Shown here: positions 1-5,516 of the stretch, piece after piece | Layout of the letters: every line of letters begins with the position of its first letter | Numbering within the stretch: position 1 is the stretch's first letter | Source of the DNA: UBA11524 sp964391995 | GTDB taxonomy: Bacteria > Bacillota > Clostridia > Christensenellales > Aristaeellaceae | Assembly: GCA_964391995.1 (NCBI GenBank) | Contig: CAYMOM010000129.1 | Coordinates: 1 to 5,516 of the forward strand | Reading direction: 5' to 3' | Length of the DNA: 5,516 bases | Made by a program: the position numbers and the translations under genes | Notes under the pieces: generated by a model | Told to the model about the DNA's origin: nothing | What the model saw: the letters and a program-made list of their open reading frames with translations, nothing else | Database searches by the model: none

Positions 1-539
1 TTGGGCAGGGAAATCATAAACTGGCGCAAAAGGAAAATGTAAAAGGGCGAGAAAACCATGGGGAGAATCACCGCCCACACGGTGTTCATCAGCCCCATTT
101 GCCGCATGGTGATGACCGATGGCGCCATGGTGACCTGAAAGGGCAGCAGCATCAGCGCCAGAATGCAGAAGAACAGCGCATCCCGCCCGTGAAACTTAAA
201 GCGTGACAGGGCGTAGGCCGTCATGGGGATCACCAGCGCCTGACCCAGGAGAATTGCCAGGGTGTACTTGGCAGAGTTGACAAACAGGTTCAGGTACTTG
301 GGCTTTTCAATCAGCACGGTGTAGTACTGCCGCAGGGAAAACTTCGCCGGGGAAAGAAGAATGTCCATGAACTGGCTGACATCATAGTTGTTCCGGGTTT
401 TCAGATAGGCGGACATTTCCCCGGGGGAGAAGAAGGAATACAGGAAGGTGAGCACAATGGGCAAAAGGGTCAGCGCGCTGATGATGCACAGGAGTGCCAC
501 CAGCGCCGTGCGCCCGGGCTTGAGAGCATGTTTCTTCAT
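1..539 (-). CDS. Carbohydrate ABC transporter permease, MalG/UgpE type (3' end beyond window)
   Basis: Membrane subunit of a binding-protein-dependent importer, probably for a sugar or oligosaccharide; the substrate cannot be read from the sequence. Only the first 179 codons are present, since the gene runs off the left edge; family members are usually about 270-280 residues. Hydrophobic segments lie at about 11-37, 86-112, 120-142 and 152-172. A long extracytoplasmic stretch (about 38-85, with NNYDVSQFMD) follows the first segment, as is usual in MalG-like proteins. The visible end, RQFMISLP, is the point just before the EAA loop that contacts the ATPase, so that motif lies outside the window. 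The start is the ATG at 539, with a strong AAGGAGGTG site 5 bases upstream. That site overlaps the stop codon of the preceding permease gene, which implies translational coupling. The MalG-type assignment rests on segment layout and on its position after a MalF-type gene. Confidence 0.88.
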   Translation of the reverse strand, partial: MKKHALKPGRTALVALLCIISALTLLPIVLTFLYSFFSPGEMSAYLKTRNNYDVSQFMDILLSPAKFSLRQYYTVLIEKPKYLNLFVNSAKYTLAILLGQALVIPMTAYALSRFKFHGRDALFFCILALMLLPFQVTMAPSVITMRQMGLMNTVWAVILPMVFSPFYIFLLRQFMISLP

Positions 540-544
540 GGGCA

Positions 545-553
545 CACCTCCTT
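545..553 (-). promoter_or_regulatory. Ribosome binding site of the MalG-type gene, overlapping the upstream stop codon
   Basis: Read on the minus strand, AAGGAGGTG is a near-perfect complement to the 16S rRNA tail and lies 5 bases before the ATG at 539. Its first two bases are part of the TAA stop (554-552) of the MalF-type gene. A ribosome terminating on the first permease therefore sits on the initiation site of the second, which fits coupled, roughly equal production of the two membrane subunits. Confidence 0.85.
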
Positions 554-1403
554 AACCTTCATTGGAGCGCACAGCCTTGCTCAGATACAGCAGACCGAAC
601 AGGCACAGCACAATCACCGCAAAGGAATAGGCTGCGGTGGTTACGTCCTGGTAATCCAGCTTGGTAAACTTGTTGTTCATAAAGTGCTGAAGGGTGTACA
701 CCGCATCGTTGGGATAGGAGCCGCTGATGAAGTAGACCTCCTTGAAAATCTTGAAGGCATTCACCCACGCCAGCACAAACACCAGGAACGCCGTGGGGAG
801 AATCAGCGGCAGGGTGATTTTCGTTTCTCGCTGGAAGGCATTGGCACCCTCCAGGGCAGCAAACTCGTAATACGGCTGGGGAACGGATTGCAGCGCGGCG
901 GAGAAGATGACCACCGAGAAGCCCACGTTCTTCCAGATGTAGAGCAGCACCACAGGCACCCGCAGGGCGCTGCTTTCCAGCCACAATACCCGCTCCATGC
1001 CCAGGGCGCTGACTACGCGGTTGATAGGCCCGCCGTAGTCGAACAGCAGCAGCCACACAATCAGCAGGGCGGAGGAGGGCATCAGGTAGGGAATCAGCAG
1101 AATGTTGCGGAAGGGTGCGCTCCTGTCCCCAAGAGCCTTGAGCATAGCCGCCAGGGCGAAGGAGAACAGGAAAATCAGCGGCGCGCACAGCAGGGAAAGC
1201 TCCATGGTGTTCTTCAATCCCAGCAGGAACACCTCGTTTTGCCATATGCGGCGGTAGTTGTCCAGGCCCACAAAGGCGTTTTCAATGCTGCCATCCGTCA
1301 GGCTGTAGTAAATGCCGCCCAGAAAGGGCAGCAGGTAGAACACCATCAGCCCGGCCAGACCGGGCAGCAAAAACAGCCAAAGGCTTTTCTTTCGCTGAAA
1401 CAT
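552..1403 (-). CDS. Carbohydrate ABC transporter permease, MalF/UgpA type
   Basis: First membrane subunit of the importer, 283 residues, a normal length for the family. Six hydrophobic segments are visible at about 9-31, 68-92, 99-121, 150-171, 200-222 and 255-276, after a short positive N-terminus (MFQRKK). The cytoplasmic EAA loop that docks on the ATPase is clear at about 179-199: E180, A182-A183, G186, then I196 and L198-P199, close to the family pattern EAA---G---------I-LP. The N-terminal LLPGLAGLMVFYLLPF stretch is also typical of UgpA/LplB-like permeases. The start is ATG at 1403, with AAGGAG (1414-1409) 5 bases upstream. It follows the solute-binding gene after 52 bases that contain a strong hairpin, and it precedes the second permease by 12 bases. 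Substrate is unknown. No ATPase gene is seen; many Firmicute sugar importers of this class share an MsmX-like ATPase encoded elsewhere. Confidence 0.93.
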   Translation of the reverse strand: MFQRKKSLWLFLLPGLAGLMVFYLLPFLGGIYYSLTDGSIENAFVGLDNYRRIWQNEVFLLGLKNTMELSLLCAPLIFLFSFALAAMLKALGDRSAPFRNILLIPYLMPSSALLIVWLLLFDYGGPINRVVSALGMERVLWLESSALRVPVVLLYIWKNVGFSVVIFSAALQSVPQPYYEFAALEGANAFQRETKITLPLILPTAFLVFVLAWVNAFKIFKEVYFISGSYPNDAVYTLQHFMNNKFTKLDYQDVTTAAYSFAVIVLCLFGLLYLSKAVRSNEG

Positions 1404-1416
1404 AATGGCTCCTTAT

Positions 1417-1448
1417 GGGCCGGGCACGGAAGAAACCATGCCCGGCCC
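1417..1448 (-). promoter_or_regulatory. Strong intercistronic hairpin between binding-protein and permease genes
   Basis: On the minus-strand transcript, GGGCCGGGCA (1448-1439) pairs perfectly with TGCCCGGCCC (1426-1417). A U-G pair and two G-C pairs extend this inward, giving a 13-pair stem closed by a 6-base UUUCUU loop. It begins 7 bases after the stop codon of the binding-protein gene and ends 2 bases before the AAGGAG site of the MalF-type gene. No U-run follows on either strand, so it is not a standard intrinsic terminator. Comparable hairpins after binding-protein genes (for example downstream of malE in E. coli) protect the upstream mRNA from 3' exonucleases and keep the binding protein in excess over the permeases. 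That role is inferred here from position. Confidence 0.7.
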
Positions 1449-1455
1449 GTGAAAG

Positions 1456-3753
1456 TTACTGGTCTTCCAGCCGCATCAGGCGCAGCTTGGCATCCATCTG
1501 CTGGATGAACTGATCCATGGAAATCAGTCCCTGCCGGTACTGGCGCAGCAGGCTGCTGGTTTCCTCATTGGCGTAGATGCTGTTGTCCTGGGTGGGAACG
1601 AAGAAATACTTGTCCAGGGCACGGTAGGCGGCGATGGATTCCTCCGTGGCGTAGTAGCGATTCTCAGCCGCATAGGTGGTCATGTATTCCTCCAGGTCGG
1701 CAATCTGCTGGCGCAGGGTTTCCTTCACGTCCTCTTCGGTGGCCTTTTCCAGCTGCTTGTTCAGGCTGTCCAGGTTTTCCTGCATGGATTGCAGGTTGCT
1801 TTCGTAATACTCGTCCTCGATGGGGTCGTTCATACCGGGGCACAGCTTGGTCTTGGTATAGACATCCAGGGCCTGCACATAGGCCTCCAGGTAGCGGATG
1901 GCGGCCTCCTTGTGCTGGCTGCGGGGGTTGATGAACAGGATCTCCATGTTCAGGGGGATAACAGGCTCCGTTTCGTCGCTGAGGGACAGGGGGAATACGC
2001 TGCTCCAGCTGGTCTTCTGCACATCCAGACTTACATAGTCGTCAAACAGGGATTCCCGGCTGAAAAACTCATCCATGGCCTCCTCATCGTCCCAGTCCGG
2101 CTCCACATACCAGTCGCTGGCGTCCACGTTTGCCACGGCGGTCAGCAAGGTGCGCAGCAGGGGAGTGTCAAGGGTCAGCTCCTGCCCTGTGGCCTCCATG
2201 TAATAGAAGTAGGCGTCCAGCACGTTGGAAAGCAGGCCATTGATGGGGTTGCCATTGTTGGTGGGCACATAGTCACTGTAGGTTTCGTAGTAGCCCTTTT
2301 TGCCCCAGTCGGTCAGCAGCTGCATCCAGTCCAGGTAGGTTTTGGGCACTTCAATGCCGGACTCGGTCAGGAAGGCGTTCAAATCCTTCTTGTCCATGTA
2401 GCTGCCAAAGCAGTTGATGTCCAGCATGACGGGAACGCCGTACACCTTGCCGTCCAGGGACATGGCGTTTTGCACCACATCATAGGTGGAGCTGAAGAAA
2501 TCGGAAATAATCTGGCTGCCGGACAGATCCTCGCAGTAGCCCTTTTCCATCAGGCGGGTGAAGTCCAGATAGTTTACGTTCAGGCGGAGAATGTCAAACT
2601 CATCGCCGCCGCTGACCATAGCTTGCGCCAGATCCTGGGCGGAGCTGTAATAGGTGTCCGTGCTGAGGGTAATTGCCACATCCCCCAGGGCGGCTGCGGC
2701 CTTGCGGTGGGCCTCGTCGGCAAAGCCCTGGTAGATGTTCAGGGTTTCGGCGGGCAGGTCAGCCGGGTCAAGGCTGCGGATGAAGGCGCCATCGCTGGAG
2801 CTGGCAAAGGCCATGCGTCCGCCGGCCAGGGCGCAGCAGCTGGCTATCTGAGAATAGTAATAGGAGAGGGGAGAATAGGCGCAAAGCTCCCCATCGCCCA
2901 GGGCCACCCAGCGGTAAACCTTTTGGCCCACCACCAGGTAAAGGGTGTCGCCGGCTGCATCGTAGGCAATGCCGCCCATGTCGTAGGTGTAAATCTCCGG
3001 GTCAAGCTCCTTCAGCAGGGTCATTTCCCCAGTGGACGGGTCGAACAGGGAGAAATTCATGGTGAAGGCGCCCTCTTCATAGACAAGCATCCTGTCGAAT
3101 ACCAGGCACAGCAGCTTGCCGTCCTTGTAGGGAGCGATGTACTGCACGTTCTCTACCGGGTAGGCGGTTTTTTCGCCGCTATCCAGGTTCATGGAGAACA
3201 GATGGGGCAGGCCATCGCCGGTATCGTAGTAGTTGAGCACAACCATGAACAGCTCGTTGCCGATCACAGCCTGGCTGGACTGCTCAAAGGGATAGGCGTA
3301 CACGGTATCGCTGTCGGTATCGATGTACATCAAATCTTCGTCCAGGCCCCGGTTGATGACCTTTTCGGCGGTGGCGGTGCCGTCGGCGGCGACAGACAGC
3401 TTCACCAGCACACCGCGGCGGGTGTTGTAGACATAAGGGCCGCTCTCGGTCATGAAGAAGTAGTGGTCATCGCCTGCAACCTCTTCCTCATTCTCCAGGT
3501 ACTGGGGATAGGCGGTCAGGTAGGGGGTCAGGGCCTCGCCATCCGCCTGGCAGGTGTACACCTGGCCATCGCCCCGGGTGAAGTAGAACATCCCGTCCCA
3601 GCCAGTAACGCATGTGAAATAGGAATCACTTTGCTCGCTGGCTTCCCGGATGCCCTGCAGGGTCACGCTGGCAGGTGCCGCCAGGGCAGGCCATGCACCC
3701 AGGCACAGCATCAGCGCCAGCAGCGCCGCCAGGCAGCGTTTCATGTTCTTCAT
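1456..3753 (-). CDS. Large exported solute-binding protein with N-terminal beta-propeller-like domain
   Basis: Extracellular ligand-capture subunit of the importer, 765 residues, against about 420-450 for ordinary family members. Residues 1-25 are a signal peptide (MKNMKR, then a hydrophobic core, then AWPALA before APAS) with signal-peptidase-I-like sites and no convincing lipobox. Residues about 50-335 carry repeated short strands ending in D-x-x-S/T-G-E or similar, at about 65, 108, 150, 185, 234, 279 and 324, which suggests a propeller. Residues about 337-765 look like a complete solute-binding domain: LNIYQGFADE at the start, GDEFDILRL, and the hallmark SLDGKVYGVPVML at about 432-444. 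Residues about 650-695 are charged and helical, a likely coiled coil. I chose ATG 3753 because AGGAGG lies 8 bases upstream and the signal peptide follows at once; an in-frame ATG at 3831 has no ribosome site and would bury the signal peptide. The mature protein has nine cysteines. The ligand is unknown. Confidence 0.87.
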   Translation of the reverse strand: MKNMKRCLAALLALMLCLGAWPALAAPASVTLQGIREASEQSDSYFTCVTGWDGMFYFTRGDGQVYTCQADGEALTPYLTAYPQYLENEEEVAGDDHYFFMTESGPYVYNTRRGVLVKLSVAADGTATAEKVINRGLDEDLMYIDTDSDTVYAYPFEQSSQAVIGNELFMVVLNYYDTGDGLPHLFSMNLDSGEKTAYPVENVQYIAPYKDGKLLCLVFDRMLVYEEGAFTMNFSLFDPSTGEMTLLKELDPEIYTYDMGGIAYDAAGDTLYLVVGQKVYRWVALGDGELCAYSPLSYYYSQIASCCALAGGRMAFASSSDGAFIRSLDPADLPAETLNIYQGFADEAHRKAAAALGDVAITLSTDTYYSSAQDLAQAMVSGGDEFDILRLNVNYLDFTRLMEKGYCEDLSGSQIISDFFSSTYDVVQNAMSLDGKVYGVPVMLDINCFGSYMDKKDLNAFLTESGIEVPKTYLDWMQLLTDWGKKGYYETYSDYVPTNNGNPINGLLSNVLDAYFYYMEATGQELTLDTPLLRTLLTAVANVDASDWYVEPDWDDEEAMDEFFSRESLFDDYVSLDVQKTSWSSVFPLSLSDETEPVIPLNMEILFINPRSQHKEAAIRYLEAYVQALDVYTKTKLCPGMNDPIEDEYYESNLQSMQENLDSLNKQLEKATEEDVKETLRQQIADLEEYMTTYAAENRYYATEESIAAYRALDKYFFVPTQDNSIYANEETSSLLRQYRQGLISMDQFIQQMDAKLRLMRLEDQ

Positions 3754-3761
3754 AGCAGTTT

Positions 3762-3767
3762 CCTCCT
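3762..3767 (-). promoter_or_regulatory. Ribosome binding site deciding the start of the solute-binding protein
   Basis: AGGAGG on the minus strand, within the purine-rich run AAGAGGAGGAAA, lies 8 bases before the ATG at 3753. The next in-frame ATG (3744) would be 17 bases away, and the upstream in-frame ATG (3831) has no such site. This supports translation beginning at 3753, directly at the signal peptide. Confidence 0.85.
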
Positions 3768-3799
3768 CTTTGCTGATAGGTATAGGACTTGCTCCACTG

Positions 3800-3831
3800 A
3801 TTAGACGAACCAGGTTTGGTTTTTGTTTCAA
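3800..3831 (-). promoter_or_regulatory. Weak candidate promoter for the transporter operon
   Basis: On the minus strand, TTGAAA (3831-3826, five of six matches to the -35 consensus) and TCTAAT (3805-3800, five of six to the -10) are the best pair I can find upstream of the binding-protein gene. The spacer is 20 bases, longer than the usual 16-18, so the call is tentative. Such a promoter would need an activator or DNA distortion, or the true promoter is elsewhere in this region. The -35 element lies inside the inverted repeat at 3825-3861, so a protein bound there would affect it directly. Confidence 0.25.
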
Positions 3832-3861
3832 ATGTTGAAAAAATATTTCAGAATTGGAAAC
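3825..3861. promoter_or_regulatory. 37-bp imperfect inverted repeat, candidate operator in the divergent intergenic region
   Basis: Left arm GTTTCAAATGTTGAAA (3825-3840) matches the reverse complement of the right arm (3846-3861, GTTTCCAATTCTGAAA when reversed) at 13 of 16 positions, with a 5-base AAATA spacer. Each arm is itself partly palindromic: TTTCAA-ATG-TTGAAA is perfect on the left, TTTC...GAAA on the right. The arm starts are 21 bases apart, about two helical turns, so two dimers could bind the same DNA face. The site lies 72 bases upstream of the binding-protein ATG and about 36 bases upstream of the -35 position of the rightward promoter. It lacks the central CG of a CcpA cre site. 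A role in controlling the transporter is inferred; no regulator gene is in the window. Confidence 0.5.
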
Positions 3862-3897
3862 AAGCCTGCCCCAAAACAGGATATTCGCAAAAAATCC

Positions 3898-3926
3898 TTT
3901 TCTTTACGGCAGTTTTGTGCTATACT
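3898..3926 (+). promoter_or_regulatory. Extended -10 sigma-A-type promoter for the peptidase-efp pair
   Basis: TATACT (3921-3926) matches the -10 consensus at five of six positions and is preceded by TGC (3918-3920), giving an extended -10 of the form TGnTATAAT. The -35 position with a 17-base spacer is TTTTCT (3898-3903), a poor match, as is common where an extended -10 compensates. Transcription would start near 3933, leaving a leader of about 55 bases before the ATG at 3988. It points away from the transporter operon. Confidence 0.6.
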
Positions 3927-3987
3927 ATCCGGTGGATATGTCTGCGCGGCAGGCCGCTGGACAATCCGGGAAAGGCAGTGAACAATT

Positions 3988-5061
3988 ATGACAGCTTCTG
4001 CAAGGCTTGTGGAGCATCTGAACCTGACGGCTAAGAGTGCTGTGGCGGTTCACAATCCCTCCAATATGTTCTACCTGACAGAAGGCTACACCGGCGAGGG
4101 GTGTGTGTATATCTCCGGTCAGCGCAGGGTGATCATCACCGATTTCCGCTATGTGGAGCAGGCCCGGCGCCAGGCGCCGGACTTTCAGGTGGTGATGACC
4201 GGCAAAGGCCAGTGGCACGACCAGTGGATTGCCAAGCTGTGCGAAGAGGACGGTGTGGAAACCCTCCGCTATGAGGATGACTACCTGACCGTCCGCAGCT
4301 TCGGCTCCCTGCGGGCCGCTGTGGGCGAAAACGTGAGCTATCTGCCCCTGGACCGGGCGCCGGAAAAGCTGCGCCAGGTGAAATCCCCCGCCGAGGTGGA
4401 TGCCATCCGCCGGGCCTGTGCCATTACCAGCGCCGCCTTCGAGGCCATTCTGCCCAAGATTAAAGAGGGCGTGACCGAGAAGGACTTGCAAATCGAGCTG
4501 GACTTCACCATGCTGAAGCTGGGTGCCGCCGGCAATGCGTTTGACACCATCATCGCTTCCGGCGAAAACGGCAGCCTGTGTCACGCCATCCCCGGCAGCC
4601 GCAAGCTGCGCAAGGGTGACATGATTACCATGGACTTTGGCTGCAAGGTGGACGGCTACTGCTCGGACATGACCCGCACCGTGGCCCTGGGGGAGCCCAG
4701 CGCCGACATGCGCCGGGTGTATGAAACCGTGCTCCACGCCCAGTCCATCTGCGAGGAAAGCCTGGTCCCGGGCAAAACCGGCTTTGGAATGGACAAGCTG
4801 GCCCGGGACTATATCGATGCCCAGGGGTACGAGGGCCGCTTTGGTCACAGCCTGGGGCATTCCGTGGGCATTGACATCCATGAAGGCCCCAATCTCTCCA
4901 TGACCAGCCAGGATACCATGGTGCCCGGCATTGTCATCACCATCGAGCCGGGGGTGTACATTCCCGGGCTGGGCGGCGTGCGCATTGAAAACACCTGCCT
5001 GGTGACGGAAAACGGCTGCGAACCCCTGACCACCCCTACCAAGGAACTGATTATCCTGTAA
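3988..5061 (+). CDS. Xaa-Pro peptidase, M24 family (aminopeptidase P / prolidase-like)
   Basis: Cytoplasmic metallopeptidase that cleaves the bond before proline at the N-terminus of peptides. It has 357 residues, the size usual for Firmicute Xaa-Pro peptidases and shorter than E. coli PepP. Residues about 1-125 form the creatinase-like N-terminal domain (HNPSNMFYLTEGYTG, then ITDFRYVEQA); about 130-357 form the pita-bread catalytic domain. All five di-metal ligands are visible: D216 (ITMDFG), D227 (CSDMTRT), H287 (GHSLGHSVG), E320 (TIEPGVY) and E334 (VRIEN). Conserved H199 (CHAIPG), H291 and H298 (DIHEGP) are also present. An in-frame TGA at 3979-3981 excludes a longer start, so ATG 3988 is the first possible. 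Its ribosome site is weak and distant (AAAGG, 3971-3975). No signal peptide is seen. It lies 72 bases upstream of efp on the same strand, an order known from Firmicutes (yqhT-efp in Bacillus subtilis). Whether it is a dipeptidase or an aminopeptidase cannot be told. Confidence 0.95.
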   Translation: MTASARLVEHLNLTAKSAVAVHNPSNMFYLTEGYTGEGCVYISGQRRVIITDFRYVEQARRQAPDFQVVMTGKGQWHDQWIAKLCEEDGVETLRYEDDYLTVRSFGSLRAAVGENVSYLPLDRAPEKLRQVKSPAEVDAIRRACAITSAAFEAILPKIKEGVTEKDLQIELDFTMLKLGAAGNAFDTIIASGENGSLCHAIPGSRKLRKGDMITMDFGCKVDGYCSDMTRTVALGEPSADMRRVYETVLHAQSICEESLVPGKTGFGMDKLARDYIDAQGYEGRFGHSLGHSVGIDIHEGPNLSMTSQDTMVPGIVITIEPGVYIPGLGGVRIENTCLVTENGCEPLTTPTKELIIL

Positions 5062-5133
5062 CGGTTGTCTGCTCTATATGAGCTTGCAATACATCGGCTA
5101 AACAAGCACAAGCAATAGATGGAGGAATGAATC
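5062..5133 (+). other. Short spacer between peptidase and efp genes
   Basis: These 72 bases hold a small inverted repeat, GCTC-TATAT-GAGC (5071-5083), with only four pairs and no U-run, so it is not a convincing terminator. A TTGTCT (5065-5070) followed 17 bases later by AATACA (5088-5093) is a poor promoter match. The clear ribosome site of efp, TGGAGGA, is at 5120-5126. Read-through from the peptidase gene into efp is the simplest reading. Confidence 0.5.
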
Positions 5134-5516
5134 ATGATTACTGCTGGCGATTTCCGTAAGGGTATTACGATCGAATGGGATGGCGGCGTGTGGAACATTG
5201 TTGATTTCCAGCACGTGAAGCCCGGCAAGGGTGCTGCCTTTGTGCGCACCAAGATCAAGAACGTGATGACCGGTGCCGTGGTGGAGCGCTCCTTCAACCC
5301 CACCGACAAGATGCCCAAGGCCATCATCGAAACCAAGGAAATGCAGTACGTTTACAACGATGGCGACCTGTACTACTTCATGGACGTGGAAACCTATGAC
5401 CAGATTCCCCTGGCTGCCGACAAGGTGGAGGACGCCATTCCCTTCGTTAAGGAAGGCACCAATGTGACCATGCGGTTCTTCAAGGGCAGCGCCTTCTCTG
5501 TGGAAGCGCCCAACTT
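5134..5516 (+). CDS. efp: Translation elongation factor P (3' end beyond window)
   Basis: EF-P binds ribosomes stalled on consecutive prolines and stimulates peptide bond formation. The first 127 codons are present, ending at SVEAPN; the family is about 185 residues, so most of the third domain lies past the right edge. The sequence opens MITAGDFRKGITIEWDGG and carries the diagnostic tip loop HVKPGKGAAF with Lys32, the residue modified post-translationally in many bacteria. It aligns by eye with Bacillus subtilis EF-P through VDFQHVKPGKGAAFVR, GDLYYFMD and nearby positions. Lysine at the loop tip, rather than arginine, argues against the EarP/rhamnose branch. The start is ATG 5134, with GGAGG (5121-5125) 8 bases upstream. 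It lies downstream of the Xaa-Pro peptidase and is probably co-transcribed with it. No lysine-modifying enzyme gene is visible here. Confidence 0.97.
   Translation, partial: MITAGDFRKGITIEWDGGVWNIVDFQHVKPGKGAAFVRTKIKNVMTGAVVERSFNPTDKMPKAIIETKEMQYVYNDGDLYYFMDVETYDQIPLAADKVEDAIPFVKEGTNVTMRFFKGSAFSVEAPN

Noticed and set aside
1417..1448. Reading the hairpin as an intrinsic terminator
   Set aside because: The stem is strong, but no T-run follows on either strand, and two co-oriented permease genes continue directly after it.
528..1508. A 326-codon + strand open frame opposite the MalF-type permease
   Set aside because: It is in register with the permease codons and explained by the same codon bias. 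The product is Q/H/G-rich with no recognisable motif, while the minus strand encodes a six-segment permease with an EAA loop.
1789..3804. A 671-codon open frame on the + strand, opposite the solute-binding protein gene
   Set aside because: Its codons are exactly in register with the real gene. An in-register antisense frame stays open when the sense gene avoids TTA, CTA and TCA codons, which this GC-rich codon use does. The translation looks like composition noise (rich in G, H, Q, V) with no domain, while the minus-strand protein has a signal peptide and family motifs.
3754..3831. A longer N-terminus of the solute-binding protein starting at ATG 3831
   Set aside because: It would place 26 polar residues before the signal peptide and has no ribosome site, whereas ATG 3753 has AGGAGG at 8 bases.
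3865..3880. Small inverted repeat CCTG...CAGG in the intergenic region
   Set aside because: Only four pairs around an eight-base loop; expected by chance.
3940..3962. Possible leader hairpin GCGG-CAGG-CCGC flanked by GTC/GAC upstream of the peptidase gene
   Set aside because: Only a four-pair core with mismatches below it, no conserved riboswitch features and no terminator; too weak to call.
3925..4881. A 318-codon minus-strand open frame opposite the Xaa-Pro peptidase gene
   Set aside because: It is again in register with the sense gene and lacks recognisable motifs. The + strand carries all M24 metal ligands.

Overview
The window looks like chromosomal DNA of an anaerobic, low-redox Firmicute, most likely a Clostridia-class bacterium with fairly GC-rich coding sequence. 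The evidence is the strong AGGAGG-type ribosome binding sites, an elongation factor P very like those of Firmicutes, a Xaa-Pro peptidase gene directly upstream of efp (the yqhT-efp order of Bacillus), and a cysteine-rich exported protein. Genus and species cannot be told from the sequence.

The left two thirds (1-3753) is the start of a leftward carbohydrate-type ABC importer operon. In transcription order it holds a large exported solute-binding protein (3753 to 1456), a MalF/UgpA-type permease (1403 to 552) and a MalG/UgpE-type permease (539, running off the left edge). No ATPase gene is visible. The binding protein is unusual. It has about 300 residues of beta-propeller-like repeats between the signal peptide and an apparently complete solute-binding domain, a long charged helical stretch near its C-terminus, and no lipobox. 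A strong 13-pair hairpin sits between the binding-protein gene and the first permease gene, where a device setting unequal expression would be expected.

The 234-base divergent intergenic region (3754-3987) holds a 37-bp imperfect inverted repeat, which is a good operator candidate for the transporter operon, and an extended -10 promoter pointing right.

The right third (3988-5516) is a rightward pair: an M24-family Xaa-Pro peptidase with all metal ligands present, then the first 127 codons of efp. Both concern proline: one cleaves peptides before proline, the other helps ribosomes synthesise proline runs. This part is ordinary housekeeping content. I found no mobile element, CRISPR array, RNA gene or defence system. 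The only parts that stand out are the binding-protein architecture, the operon hairpin and the intergenic inverted repeat.
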